The translations under genes and the position numbers were made by a program. A DNA stretch of 64,000 nt. Origin: Lachnospiraceae bacterium (GTDB taxonomy: Bacteria; Bacillota; Clostridia; Lachnospirales; Lachnospiraceae). Shown piece by piece: positions 27,163 through 36,331 of this stretch (position 1 is the first letter of the stretch; each line of letters opens with the position of its first letter). The stretch is from positions 19,998-83,997 of the forward strand of contig JAAWAC010000035.1 in the NCBI GenBank assembly GCA_022791975.1, given 5' to 3'. The notes under the pieces are model-generated. The model was not told where the DNA came from and ran no database searches. It worked only from the letters and a program-made list of their open reading frames with translations.

Positions 27163-27759
27163 TTACAATTCCACCCGTCCCTCCAGTGCCCGCAAAAGTG
27201 TCACCTCATCAATGTACTCCAGATCACCTCCCACGGGCACGCCACTGGCAATCCGTGTCACCCGGATTCCCGAGGGCTTGATAAGCTTGCTGAGATACAT
27301 AGCGGTGGTCTCTCCCTCCAGGCTAGAGTTGGTGGCAATAATCACCTCGTCTACCTCCTCCTGAAGCCGTTGCATCAGCTCCTTTAAGCGGATATCCGCT
27401 GGGCCAATTCCCAACATGGGGGAAATGGCTCCGTGGAGCACATGGTAAACTCCCTCATACTTCCCGGTCTTTTCGTAGGCCGCCAGATCCCGGGTATTCT
27501 CCACCACCATTATGGTGCGCTGGTCCCTTTTGGGATTGCCGCAGATGGGACACAGCTCCCCATCTGTCATGGTAAAGCACTGTTTACAATAGCGCACATT
27601 TTTTTTCGCCTCAATGATAGCCGCGGACAATGCCTCCGCCTGCTCCACAGGCATATTTACAATGTGAAAAGCCAGCCTCTGGGCAGTTTTGCTTCCAATT
27701 CCCGGAAGAGCGGACAGCTGCTCAATCAAACGGCTAATGGGACTGCTGTAAAAATCCAT
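27163..27759 (-). CDS. recR: Recombination protein RecR
   Basis: RecR (198 residues, full length) works with RecO and RecF to load RecA at single-strand gaps. The order of domains is standard: helix-hairpin-helix ([20 protein letters not shown], 16-35), a four-cysteine zinc site ([16 protein letters not shown], about 57-72), then a Toprim domain with [16 protein letters not shown]. The start overlaps the stop of the upstream YbaB gene (TGATG), the common dnaX-ybaB-recR arrangement. Confidence 0.96.
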   Translation of the reverse strand: MDFYSSPISRLIEQLSALPGIGSKTAQRLAFHIVNMPVEQAEALSAAIIEAKKNVRYCKQCFTMTDGELCPICGNPKRDQRTIMVVENTRDLAAYEKTGKYEGVYHVLHGAISPMLGIGPADIRLKELMQRLQEEVDEVIIATNSSLEGETTAMYLSKLIKPSGIRVTRIASGVPVGGDLEYIDEVTLLRALEGRVEL

Positions 27760-28115
27760 CAGAACGGCATGCCTCCCAGGCCACCCATTCCGCCGGTAAG
27801 CTTAGACATGGCTGCTGCTGTCTCCTCCTCCATCTGACGCAGAGCCTGATTGGTAGCAGCCATAATGAGATCTTCCAGCATTTCCACATCATCCGGGTCC
27901 ACCACTTCCTGGGAGAGCTTCACCTTGGTAACCTCCTTCTTGCCGCTTACAGTCACCTCCACGGCTCCACCTCCAGCCGCAGCCGTAAACTCCTTGGTTT
28001 CCAGCTCCTTCTGGCTCTCCTCCATCTGGCGCTGCATCCGCTGGGCCTGCTTCATCAGGTTATTCATATTTCCGGGCATCCCCATTCCTCCGGGAAATCC
28101 GCCTCTCTTTGCCAT
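27759..28115 (-). CDS. YbaB/EbfC family nucleoid-associated protein
   Basis: The 118-residue protein has the family layout. A Gly/Met-rich N-terminus ([28 protein letters not shown]) is followed by a two-strand region with [37 protein letters not shown] and a C-terminal helix. It forms DNA-binding dimers. It lies between dnaX and recR, as is usual, and AGGAGG precedes its ATG. Confidence 0.95.
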   Translation of the reverse strand: MAKRGGFPGGMGMPGNMNNLMKQAQRMQRQMEESQKELETKEFTAAAGGGAVEVTVSGKKEVTKVKLSQEVVDPDDVEMLEDLIMAATNQALRQMEEETAAAMSKLTGGMGGLGGMPF

Positions 28116-28224
28116 TTTTCCATCCTCCTGTTACTGTTGTGTCTCTATTTTCTATAATATTCCATTCTATCGCAATGATTCCCTCCTAGTCAACAGAAAA
28201 AGCTGGGGAAATCCTCCACAGCAT

Positions 28225-29850
28225 CTAGTCTTCCTCCAGCTCGATCTCCATGTGAATCACCTTTTCAAAGTCAATGGCCTTTATATTTTTATTGGGATCT
28301 GTCTGGGCCGATGCCACCTGAACCTGTATTTTTCGCTGAATGCGCCGCTCAATCAGCTCCTCCAGCTGCACGATATGATCCGCCTGCTTTAGACTTTCCT
28401 CCGCCAGGGAATTCCGGGCAATAATGCCAAGTTTATTATCCCCCAGCGCCTTTAGCCTGGCGTCCTTTAGCATCACCTTCAGGCTGGGATGAGACTGATT
28501 TACAATGGAATGCCAGTTCTGCACCACCAGCTCCACATCCTCCGAGATGGCAGGCTCTAACATCTCTACCCCCTCCTCCGGCCCCGAACCATAGGCCGCC
28601 CCAGACCCATAAGCCGCCGAATTTCCACCGGGAGCACCGGATGCTCCATAAGTTCTGGCCAAAACCTGGAGATTCTCCGGGGTAAGACCGGCCATTCCTT
28701 CCTCCACCTGCTTTTCCAAAGCCCGCACCCGATCCAGGAGAGCGTCCTGGGCAGGCTCCATAGCCGGTTTACATAACTTAATCAGGGCCACTTCCACTAG
28801 AACCCGCTTCTGGGTGGCATACTTGATCTGCCCTCCCAGCTCAGAAAAAATACGAATATACCGCATGAGGGTATCTGTCTCCACCATCTGGGCCTCCTGG
28901 CGAAGCTGGTTAAGATTCTCCGTGGATACATCCAGCACATCCTCCATCTGATCCGAGCTTTTCAACAGAAGAAGATTTCTGAGATACCAGGTAAAGTCTG
29001 TCACAAACTGGGACAGCTCCCGGCCCCCTATAACCAGCTGCTCCACATCCTCCATAACCGCCACCAGGTTTCCTGCAAGAACCTTCCGCAAAAGGCTGCT
29101 GTACACGTCCGTGTCCACGGCTCCCAGCACATCCAGCACATGGTCATAGGTCAACTTCTGGTCCAGGTAGAAGGCAATGCACTGATCCAAAAGGCTTAAT
29201 GCGTCTCGCATGGAACCATCTGCCGCCTTGGCAATATACCGCAGGGCTTTTTCCTCTGTCTCCACTCCCTCAGCCCTGGTCAGCTCCTCCAGCCGGGCGG
29301 TGATCACATCTGCGGTAATCCTCCGGAAATCATATCGCTGACATCGGGACAGAATCGTCACCGGAATCTTGTGGGCCTCGGTGGTGGCCAAAATAAATAT
29401 CACATAGGAGGGCGGTTCCTCCAGAGTTTTCAGCAGGGCATTGAAGGCGCCAATGGACAGCATATGCACCTCATCGATAATATAGACCTTGTAGCGTCCC
29501 TCTGTGGGAGAATAGGCCACCTCATCCCGGATTTCCCGAATATTGTCCACACCATTGTTGGAGGCGGCATCAATCTCTATGACATTCATGGAGCTGCCCG
29601 CCGCAATGGCACGACAGGAAGGGCATTCCCCACAGGGATTGCCCTCCACCGGGTGTTCGCAGTTTACCGCCCTGGCAAAAATTTTCGCTATGGTGGTCTT
29701 TCCTGTTCCCCGGGTGCCGCAGAACAGATACGCATGCCCGATGCGGCCAGCCTTTAGCTGGTTTTTCAAAGTTGTTACAATATGCTCCTGTCCCTTAACA
29801 TCTCCAAACTCCCTGGGACGAAACTTTCGGTAAAGCGCCATATATGACAT
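28225..29850 (-). CDS. dnaX: DNA polymerase III subunit gamma/tau
   Basis: This clamp-loader ATPase has 541 residues. Walker A is GTRGTGKTTIAKIFARAVNC (about 45-64), a zinc site follows (CEHPVEGNPCGECPSC), Walker B is VYIIDEVHML and the sensor region is LATTEAHKIPVTILSRCQRYDF. The C-terminal part after about 390 has a Gly/Ala/Tyr-rich linker and a tau-like tail. I saw no obvious frameshift site for making gamma. The start lies five bases after the phosphofructokinase stop. Confidence 0.95.
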   Translation of the reverse strand: MSYMALYRKFRPREFGDVKGQEHIVTTLKNQLKAGRIGHAYLFCGTRGTGKTTIAKIFARAVNCEHPVEGNPCGECPSCRAIAAGSSMNVIEIDAASNNGVDNIREIRDEVAYSPTEGRYKVYIIDEVHMLSIGAFNALLKTLEEPPSYVIFILATTEAHKIPVTILSRCQRYDFRRITADVITARLEELTRAEGVETEEKALRYIAKAADGSMRDALSLLDQCIAFYLDQKLTYDHVLDVLGAVDTDVYSSLLRKVLAGNLVAVMEDVEQLVIGGRELSQFVTDFTWYLRNLLLLKSSDQMEDVLDVSTENLNQLRQEAQMVETDTLMRYIRIFSELGGQIKYATQKRVLVEVALIKLCKPAMEPAQDALLDRVRALEKQVEEGMAGLTPENLQVLARTYGASGAPGGNSAAYGSGAAYGSGPEEGVEMLEPAISEDVELVVQNWHSIVNQSHPSLKVMLKDARLKALGDNKLGIIARNSLAEESLKQADHIVQLEELIERRIQRKIQVQVASAQTDPNKNIKAIDFEKVIHMEIELEED

Positions 29851-29855
29851 ATCTT

Positions 29856-30929
29856 TTAATCTCCAAAGCTGATGCCTATCATCTTGGCTTCTTTAATAAT
29901 AGAGGAATCCGGGTCTACAAATTTTAGCTTCCCTGCGGATTTCTCCAAGGGAACCCGGGTGGTCTCCCCATTGACAATTCCGATCATATAACCATAATCC
30001 TCCTCCACGATGGCCTGAGCCGCCGCCGCTCCCAGGCGAGTGGAGAGTACCCGATCATAGGGACAGGGGCTGCCTCCCCGCTGGGTATGTCCCGGCACAG
30101 TGACCCGCACCTCGATTCCCAGCTTCTCGGAAAGCTGGTCAGCAATCTCATAGGACACCGCCGGATAGGCATAGGTCTTCATAAACTCTTTTAAGTCCTT
30201 CTTGGACATCTCCGCCCGATCCTTAGGAATCGCGCCCTCGGCCACGGCCAGAATGGTAAAGCCTTTCTTCTGCTTATTGCGGTTCTCAATGGCTTTACAA
30301 ATCTTCTTAATATCATAGGGAATCTCTGGGATGAGAATAATATCCGCGCCGCCGGCAATGCCCGCATGAAGGGTTAGCTGGCCTACCTTATGCCCCATAA
30401 CCTCCACGATAAACACTCGCCCATGCGAGGCCGCCGTGGTGTGGATACAGTCAATGCAGTTGGTGGCAATGTCCACAGCACTCTGGAAGCCAAAGGTCAT
30501 ATCCGTACCATAAATATCATTGTCAATGGTTTTGGGCATATGAAGGATATTCAGCCCCTCCTCCCGGAGCAGGTTTGCCGTTTTCTGAGTACCATTTCCC
30601 CCCAGAATCACCAGACAGTCCAGACGCAGCTTATGATAGGTGTGTTTCATGGCCTCCACCTTATCCAGACCGTTCTCATCCGGCACCCGCATCTGCTTAA
30701 AGGCCTGGCGGGAGCTCCCCAAAATGGTGCCTCCTTTTGTGAGAATGCCGGAAAAGTCCCTGCCTGTAAGCATCCGGTAATTTCCATAAATCAGGCCCTT
30801 ATAGCCCTCCTCAAAGCCATACAGCTCCACCTCATCATACACATTACAGACACCCTTTACGATCCCCCGCATGGTGGCATTCAATGCCTGGCAGTCTCCT
30901 CCGCTGGTCAGCATTCCAATCCTTTTCAT
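29856..30929 (-). CDS. 6-phosphofructokinase (mixed ATP/PPi-type active site)
   Basis: This 357-residue enzyme phosphorylates fructose 6-phosphate. The nucleotide-loop motif is MLTSGGDCQALNATMRG, and PKTIDNDIYGTDMTFGFQSA is the catalytic segment. At the two diagnostic positions it has Gly (GGNGT) and Lys (PKTIDND), the combination known from some actinobacterial ATP-dependent group III enzymes. The metal-binding Asp of GGDGS is Asn here. The ATG at 30929 has GGAGG nine bases upstream, so the 20-residue extension is rejected. Phosphoryl donor is uncertain. Confidence 0.88.
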   Translation of the reverse strand: MKRIGMLTSGGDCQALNATMRGIVKGVCNVYDEVELYGFEEGYKGLIYGNYRMLTGRDFSGILTKGGTILGSSRQAFKQMRVPDENGLDKVEAMKHTYHKLRLDCLVILGGNGTQKTANLLREEGLNILHMPKTIDNDIYGTDMTFGFQSAVDIATNCIDCIHTTAASHGRVFIVEVMGHKVGQLTLHAGIAGGADIILIPEIPYDIKKICKAIENRNKQKKGFTILAVAEGAIPKDRAEMSKKDLKEFMKTYAYPAVSYEIADQLSEKLGIEVRVTVPGHTQRGGSPCPYDRVLSTRLGAAAAQAIVEEDYGYMIGIVNGETTRVPLEKSAGKLKFVDPDSSIIKEAKMIGISFGD

Positions 30930-31017
30930 AAGCAATCTCCTCCATTTCCAAATGATGATTCCCTCACAATTTCCCTTTGGTTTCTCCAAATCAGATTTTT
31001 ATACAAACATACGTTCT

Positions 31018-31695
31018 TTACAGTTCAATCCTCTGGGAAGGCAGATCCTCCGCCCGCTTTAGTCCGGAGCCTTGTCCCTCTTTTTTATATTTTCTAATAA
31101 TCAGGAACACTGTCAAAATCAACAAAAATATGCTTATGGCAAACATAATCCGCACTGCTGTAAAGCTTACGAACTTAATCACAAGAGGCTCCCCCATGGC
31201 ATCCAGCTCGCTCTGGGTATACCCCATATCTTCCAGATACTCATAGAAATATCCAGCCAGCTCATCGTCCATAGGGTCCACAACTCCGGTCATATATTTT
31301 TCTGTAGTAGGCTCCGGTCCTCCCATCAGGTATTCATAGGTTTCATCTGTGATTTTTCCCAGCTCACTCACATCCACCTCCCGTCCCTTTAATCCCACAT
31401 AACCTGTGGCCGTTGGAATCAGATAATAGCGACCGTTCTTACTGCTTCGGGTGCTTCCGTCCTTGTATTTGGTGGTAGAAGTTTCCGTGGCAAAGTAGTC
31501 AATGATAAACGGTACATTTCCCTCCACATGACTGCCCACCTTGAGCTCCTCTCCATTCAGCATGTCCTCAAAGCTGATGATTGGCTTTAAGGAAACCACA
31601 AAATCCCTGGCACTCATATAGAACATCCCACAGGCAAAAGCCAGAAGTATCCACATGTCTATTCCCATCGCCCTGAAAAATCTCTTTATATCCAT
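31018..31695 (-). CDS. Membrane protein of unknown function, two helices
   Basis: The 225-residue product has helices at about 13-35 and 170-195, with an extracytoplasmic loop between them. The loop contains EGNVPFIIDYFATETSTTKYKDGSTRSSKNGRYYLIP. The C-terminus is cytoplasmic and charged. I do not recognise a named domain. It lies 22 bases after the gene at 31718-32323, also a membrane protein, and the two probably form a small operon. Confidence 0.65.
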   Translation of the reverse strand: MDIKRFFRAMGIDMWILLAFACGMFYMSARDFVVSLKPIISFEDMLNGEELKVGSHVEGNVPFIIDYFATETSTTKYKDGSTRSSKNGRYYLIPTATGYVGLKGREVDVSELGKITDETYEYLMGGPEPTTEKYMTGVVDPMDDELAGYFYEYLEDMGYTQSELDAMGEPLVIKFVSFTAVRIMFAISIFLLILTVFLIIRKYKKEGQGSGLKRAEDLPSQRIEL

Positions 31696-31717
31696 TTCTC
31701 TCTTCTCCTTTTGTCTC

Positions 31718-32323
31718 TCATTTATTTTTTAAGGGGCGCCCCCTATGATTTACCCCCAATGTAGTATTCACTCTTTCCTGAAAGGCCTTGGCAAATCCCC
31801 GGAAGGCTTCCGCTTCCTCCGGCTGCTGAATATTCACCTGACATTCCTTGCCAAACTTTGTGTTGCTGGCATCCACCTCCAGGGCATAGATATCTTTCAG
31901 ACCCGGAAAATGCAACTGCAAGCAGAATTCATTCCCGCCCACATGGGACAAATTAGAGGCGTCAAAACGCCCGGCCTTTGTGTATACTATCTTTCCAGCC
32001 TCTATACCGATGGGAATCACCCAGATATGATCCGCCTGGGTAGGCCGAAATCCCACGGCATAATAGTGATACACTTCCCGGCGCATAGTCCTGCTGCCAT
32101 AAACCTCCTTGCTGTGAGCATAGGCTGCCATATATTGTGTCCCATCGGGAACCAGGTTATCAATGAGCTTGCGAATATCCGCCTTCTCCTTGCTATCCAC
32201 ACCCTTTTTCTCATCAAACTTCGTTTTGATAAGAAAAGCGATCCCCAATACAACAATTACCACAATCGTGGCAATAAATGCCTGTGGACTTACCCCCACC
32301 GCCTCTGCCATCTTCTCAATCAT
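31718..32323 (-). CDS. Membrane-anchored protein of unknown function
   Basis: This 201-residue protein has one N-terminal helix (FIATIVVIVVLGIAFLI, about 16-32). A cytoplasmic-looking domain follows with IRKLIDNLVPDGTQYMAAYAHSKEVYG and a beta-rich stretch (YYAVGFRPTQADHIWVIPIG). No catalytic motif is visible. AGGAGGGG precedes its ATG. The beta-rich part may be a PH-like fold, which is a guess from strand spacing. Confidence 0.65.
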   Translation of the reverse strand: MIEKMAEAVGVSPQAFIATIVVIVVLGIAFLIKTKFDEKKGVDSKEKADIRKLIDNLVPDGTQYMAAYAHSKEVYGSRTMRREVYHYYAVGFRPTQADHIWVIPIGIEAGKIVYTKAGRFDASNLSHVGGNEFCLQLHFPGLKDIYALEVDASNTKFGKECQVNIQQPEEAEAFRGFAKAFQERVNTTLGVNHRGRPLKNK

Positions 32324-32462
32324 GTACTCCCCTCCTGCCTCATATTCCGGTATCCTCCTAAATACCCATGGTCCTGTGGGCCTCAGCGCCTCCCTGCCCC
32401 TGAGACTGTTGATAAAATATTACCATAAAAATACGGCTTTTACCATAGTTTTCATTTGGCCA

Positions 32463-32492
32463 TTTGCAAAAATCATGGAATTGACATATAAT
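32463..32492 (+). promoter_or_regulatory. Promoter of the COG3044-type ATPase gene
   Basis: A perfect TATAAT (32487-32492) is preceded 18 bases upstream by TTTGCA (32463-32468). A TTGACA directly abuts the -10 box but has no -10 of its own at proper distance. Confidence 0.45.
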
Positions 32493-32544
32493 AAAGCCAC
32501 GCGCATGTGACAAAATCTCTATTTAGAACAGGAGCACAGACATT

Positions 32545-34242
32545 ATGAAATCATCAGAGGATCTGAGAATAAAATTAAAATCCATTGACCACCGGAGCTA
32601 CCCTGCCTACAAGGATCTCCAGGGCGCTTATGACTTTCGGGACTATGTTCTGTCCATTGATCATGTACAGGGCGATCCCTTTGCAGCTCCCTCCCGCCTT
32701 TCTGTAAAGGTAGCTGCCAACCGGGCTGCCTTTCCGCCGGAATTTTCCGACACCTTTGAGAAGCGCATCACCCTCCAGGATCATCTGACCCGGCTTTTTG
32801 CCCGGCAGCTGTCCTCCGGCAGTTTCTCCGCCAAGGGGTCTGGCAAAAGCGGCCTTTTAACCGCCTCCCGCTGCGGACAGGAAATTCTGGAGCGCACGGC
32901 CTGTCGGGTGCAGGAAGGAGCAGTCACCCTGCGGTTTGAAGCTGGCTTTCCCGCAAGGGGACGGACCATCGATGCCAGGGAGCTGGAAAAAATGCTCTTT
33001 GACATCCTGCCTGGTTGTGTCCGGGGAAGTCTTTTCTATAAAAATATTCGTCAGGAAAAGCTGAAAAGTGCCATTGCCCTGTGTGAGGACCAGCAGGCTA
33101 TCCGGGAACAGCTCTCCTCACAGGGGCTCTGCGCCTTTATTGCCAACGGTTCCATTTTGCCCCGGCAGAGTGGCATTTCCGATCTGCCCTTAAAGGACGG
33201 CATTCCCTTCCAGTCCCCAGCCTCCCTGGAGGTAAGCTTTCAGCTGCCAAATCGGGGGAAGGTCACAGGCATGGGCATTCCCAAAGGCATTACCCTTTTT
33301 GTGGGAGGCGGCTATCACGGCAAGTCCACGGTGCTGCAAGCCCTGCAAAATGCCGTCTACAATCACATTGAGGGGGATGGAAGGGAGCTGGTTATCGCAG
33401 ATGAAAGCGCCTGGAAGCTGCGCTCTGAGGATGGCCGCAGTATTTCCAATGTGGACATCTCTCCTTTTATCCGCCATTTGCCCAATCGCAAGGATACCAA
33501 ACATTTTTCCACGGAGGACGCCAGCGGCAGCACCTCCCAGGCCGCCAATCTCATTGAGAGCATGGAGAGCGGCAGTACCCTGATGCTCATTGACGAGGAT
33601 ACCTCCGCCACCAACTTTATGATCCGGGACAAGCTGATGCAACAGGTTGTATCTCCAAAGGAGGAGCCTATTACCCCCTTTATTGAACGAGTCCGCAGTC
33701 TGTATCAGGATTTTGGCATTTCTTCTATTATTGTTGCAGGAAGCTCCGGCTCCTATTTCCATGTGGCGGACACCATAATCCAGATGAAGGAATATATTCC
33801 CTGTGACATTACTGAGAAAGCCAAGGAAGCCGCCCAGGCCTTCCCGGTATTCTCCTCTGCCCAGGAGCTCTTTCCGGACTACCTGTCCAACCGGGCGCCC
33901 AAGCCCAATGTGGCCTTGAAAAAGGAGGAGCGCCTGAAACAAAAAGCCCTGGGAACCAGCGAGCTCTCCCTGGCCAAGGATACGGTGGAGCTGCGCTATC
34001 TGGAACAGCTGCGGGACAGTGAGCAGACCATGGCACTGGCCTATCTGCTAAAATATGTGGAGTTGCAGCTGTTGGATGGCAGAAAAACTCTCTGCCAGGT
34101 AGCGGATCTGTTGGAAAAACAGCTGAATCAGAAAGGGCTGGAGAGTCTCTTTGAAAGAGGAGATGTGCGTGCCTCCCTGGCCCGGCCCCGGAGACAAGAG
34201 ATCCTGGCTTGTATCAACCGGTATCGAAAGTTGTATTTTTAA
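32545..34242 (+). CDS. ABC-class P-loop ATPase (COG3044 family)
   Basis: The 565-residue soluble protein is a stand-alone predicted ATPase of the ABC class. Walker A is GGGYHGKSTVLQAL (about 252-265) and the Walker B/switch part is GSTLMLIDEDTSATNFMIRD. An N-terminal domain includes FARQLSSGSFSAKGSGKSG. It has no membrane segment and no transporter partner nearby. A relative, MRB1590 of trypanosomes, acts on RNA, so a nucleic-acid role is plausible but unproven. It is a single-gene unit divergent from the membrane-protein pair. Confidence 0.88.
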   Translation: MKSSEDLRIKLKSIDHRSYPAYKDLQGAYDFRDYVLSIDHVQGDPFAAPSRLSVKVAANRAAFPPEFSDTFEKRITLQDHLTRLFARQLSSGSFSAKGSGKSGLLTASRCGQEILERTACRVQEGAVTLRFEAGFPARGRTIDARELEKMLFDILPGCVRGSLFYKNIRQEKLKSAIALCEDQQAIREQLSSQGLCAFIANGSILPRQSGISDLPLKDGIPFQSPASLEVSFQLPNRGKVTGMGIPKGITLFVGGGYHGKSTVLQALQNAVYNHIEGDGRELVIADESAWKLRSEDGRSISNVDISPFIRHLPNRKDTKHFSTEDASGSTSQAANLIESMESGSTLMLIDEDTSATNFMIRDKLMQQVVSPKEEPITPFIERVRSLYQDFGISSIIVAGSSGSYFHVADTIIQMKEYIPCDITEKAKEAAQAFPVFSSAQELFPDYLSNRAPKPNVALKKEERLKQKALGTSELSLAKDTVELRYLEQLRDSEQTMALAYLLKYVELQLLDGRKTLCQVADLLEKQLNQKGLESLFERGDVRASLARPRRQEILACINRYRKLYF

Positions 34243-34317
34243 CTGTTGAGAATAAATAAGGAACGTTACTCTCCTTATTGTAAAGGATTGCCCTGCATAT
34301 ATTATTTTTACTTGGTA

Positions 34318-34368
34318 CCCTCAGTAGACAAGGGAAAACACGCTCTGTGTGTCTTTGTCCACTGAGGG
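34318..34368 (+). terminator. Long hairpin downstream of the COG3044 gene
   Basis: CCCTCAGTAGACAA and TTGTCCACTGAGGG make a 14-base-pair stem with one wobble. The 23-base loop itself has short ACAC/GTGT pairing. It is followed by ATATTTTA, a weak T-run. It probably ends the upstream transcript and separates it from the promoter at 34420. Confidence 0.55.
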
Positions 34369-34419
34369 ATATTTTATGACTTTTTCCCTCTTCTAATCAA
34401 TACATGTCCGATATTCTTA

Positions 34420-34447
34420 TTGACTTATTTATTTCATTCTGTATGCT
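34420..34447 (+). promoter_or_regulatory. Promoter of the oxidoreductase/SDR operon
   Basis: TTGACT (34420-34425) and TATGCT (34442-34447) are separated by 16 bases, about 65 bases before the first start codon. Confidence 0.5.
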
Positions 34448-34513
34448 AAAGTTATAAGGGATTTTGGCAACTTTTTTATTATTTTCAAAACAATTTACAA
34501 GAGAGGGGATAAT

Positions 34514-35491
34514 ATGTCTAATCATTTTCCACTGGGTGACAAGGATTTAAAAATCGGTATCCTCGGTATGACCGAGGGCAACGCGCATCCGTTTTCCTGG
34601 AGCGCCATGTACAACGGCTATAACAAAGAGGAAATGTACGAGCACACCCACGAGCTCTATCCTTCCATTCCTGTGTATCTGGGCAAGCAGCCTGCAGAGA
34701 CCCTGGGAATTCCCGGGGCACATATCACCCATGTGTGTTTTACCGGCTACGCGGATCGGGAGCTGGCAGAGGCCTGTGCCAGGGCATCTCATATCCCCCA
34801 TGTGGTGGATAAGCCGGAGGATCTCATTGGCCAGGTGGACGCTGTAATCTGTGCCACGGACAACGGTTCCGAGCACGTGGAGCGCTGTCGCCCCTTCCTG
34901 GAAGCAGGGCTTCCCATGTTTATTGATAAGCCTTTGGTGGACAACGAAGAAGATCTGAAACAATTTGTAAAATGGCACGATGAGGGAGCTCATTTTATTT
35001 CATCCTCCTCCATGCGCTACAGCAAGGCCATGGAGCCCTTTTATAAGAATCATTATGAATTCGGAAAGCTTCGTTACATCTGTAGCCCCATGGCGAAAAA
35101 ATGGGAGACCTACGGCATCCATGCAGTAGAGGGAATGTTTAATCTACTGGGCCGCGGCTTTGATTCTGTGCAAAATACCGGCACCTTTGAGAGCACCATG
35201 GTACATCTGCACCATGAGAGCGGATGCTATGTGGATATTCCCATGGGCATCGGCATGTGTGGTCTTGGCATTATGATTCTGGGAGAAGCCGGTTCCACAT
35301 TGGTTACAGATAATGATTCCTATTATGAGTTTAAAAAGCAAATGGACAACTTTGTGAAGTATCTGCGCACCGGCGTAGACCCCTACCCCTTTGAGGATAC
35401 CATTGAGATGATGAAAATAATCATTGGCGGAATCCGAAGCCGGGAAGAGGGCGGACGCAAGGTGATGCTCTCAGAAATTCACGAGCGTTAA
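34514..35491 (+). CDS. Gfo/Idh/MocA family oxidoreductase
   Basis: This is a 325-residue NAD(P)-dependent dehydrogenase-like protein of sugar metabolism. The Rossmann start is atypical (KIGILGMTEGNAHPFSW in place of GxGxxG), but VDAVICATDNGSEH and the catalytic-lysine motif FIDKPLVDN are present. The C-terminal domain has a histidine-rich strand (STMVHLHHESG). It opens a three-gene operon with two SDR proteins, which suggests serial oxidation, reduction or epimerisation of one sugar derivative. In some gut bacteria a family member converts 2,7-anhydro-sialic acid, but the sequence does not show that here. Confidence 0.87.
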   Translation: MSNHFPLGDKDLKIGILGMTEGNAHPFSWSAMYNGYNKEEMYEHTHELYPSIPVYLGKQPAETLGIPGAHITHVCFTGYADRELAEACARASHIPHVVDKPEDLIGQVDAVICATDNGSEHVERCRPFLEAGLPMFIDKPLVDNEEDLKQFVKWHDEGAHFISSSSMRYSKAMEPFYKNHYEFGKLRYICSPMAKKWETYGIHAVEGMFNLLGRGFDSVQNTGTFESTMVHLHHESGCYVDIPMGIGMCGLGIMILGEAGSTLVTDNDSYYEFKKQMDNFVKYLRTGVDPYPFEDTIEMMKIIIGGIRSREEGGRKVMLSEIHER

Positions 35492-35501
35492 AGGAGGATA
35501 T

Positions 35502-36293
35502 ATGAATATTCTTGAACAATTTTCATTAAAGGGAAAACATGCCCTGATTACCTGCCCGGAATATCCCTACGGGAAGGAAATTGCTGCTGGCCTTTGCTCT
35601 GCGGGAGCCAACGTCTATCTGGCCAGCCCCCATACAGACGCCATGAATCAGGTAGCCGCTGCCTTAAAGGAGGCTGGTGCCACTATCTCCGGCTGCTACT
35701 CCTATGCCCCCGGCACAGAGGAGGCTGCAGTTGCTCTGGCCGATGCCATAAAAAAAGATTTACCCACCCTGGATATTCTGGTGGAAAACAGCACGGGGCT
35801 GCGCAAGGAAGGCTGGAGCCATTCCTTTGAGGACATTTATGAGGTTCTTCAATTTGCCCAGCTTGGCGTGATGCTTACCGTACAGAAGCTGGGAGAAATT
35901 ATGGCCACACAGGGGCATGGCTCCGTGCTTCTCATCTCCGATTATGCTGCCTTAGTCGGCTGTGATCCCTATAATTATAAAGACTGCCCCGAGGATATGA
36001 CAAAGGATTTCTCTCTGGAATATGGCTATTTAAAGGGAAGCTTTGTAAACTATGCCCGCCAGGCCGCAGGCTATCTGGGCTCTGCCGGTTGCCGCTGCAA
36101 CTGCATTGCCTATGGTCCCTTAGCCGGAACCCGTCCGGAAGCCTTTGAAAACGCTTTTGTCCGCCATTCCCATCTGAAACGCCTAGCTGGTCCGGAGGAC
36201 GTGGCCGCCGCCGCTGTATTCTTTGCCTCGGATGCCTCCCGCTTTATCACTGGCACCACACTGGCCGTGGACGGAGGCTACACAGCAAAATAA
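35502..36293 (+). CDS. Short-chain dehydrogenase/reductase, divergent cofactor loop
   Basis: The 263-residue SDR protein begins FSLKGKHALITCPEYPYGKEIAAGLCSAGA. The usual TGxxxGxG cofactor loop is replaced by CPEYPYGKE. The catalytic pair fits YGYLK (YxxxK), and the C-terminal family signature FITGTTLAVDGGYTA is intact. It may bind a different cofactor or have lost activity while keeping the fold. AAAGGAGG precedes the start, 10 bases after the oxidoreductase stop. Its neighbour is a canonical SDR, so the two could form a mixed oligomer. Confidence 0.85.
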   Translation: MNILEQFSLKGKHALITCPEYPYGKEIAAGLCSAGANVYLASPHTDAMNQVAAALKEAGATISGCYSYAPGTEEAAVALADAIKKDLPTLDILVENSTGLRKEGWSHSFEDIYEVLQFAQLGVMLTVQKLGEIMATQGHGSVLLISDYAALVGCDPYNYKDCPEDMTKDFSLEYGYLKGSFVNYARQAAGYLGSAGCRCNCIAYGPLAGTRPEAFENAFVRHSHLKRLAGPEDVAAAAVFFASDASRFITGTTLAVDGGYTAK

Positions 36294-36331
36294 ACCATAT
36301 GAAGTGGCACTTCTAAATTAGGAGGAATTCT

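Noticed and set aside
32481..32486. TTGACA as the -35 box of the COG3044 gene
   Set aside because: It directly touches the TATAAT at 32487, and no acceptable -10 box lies 16-18 bases downstream.
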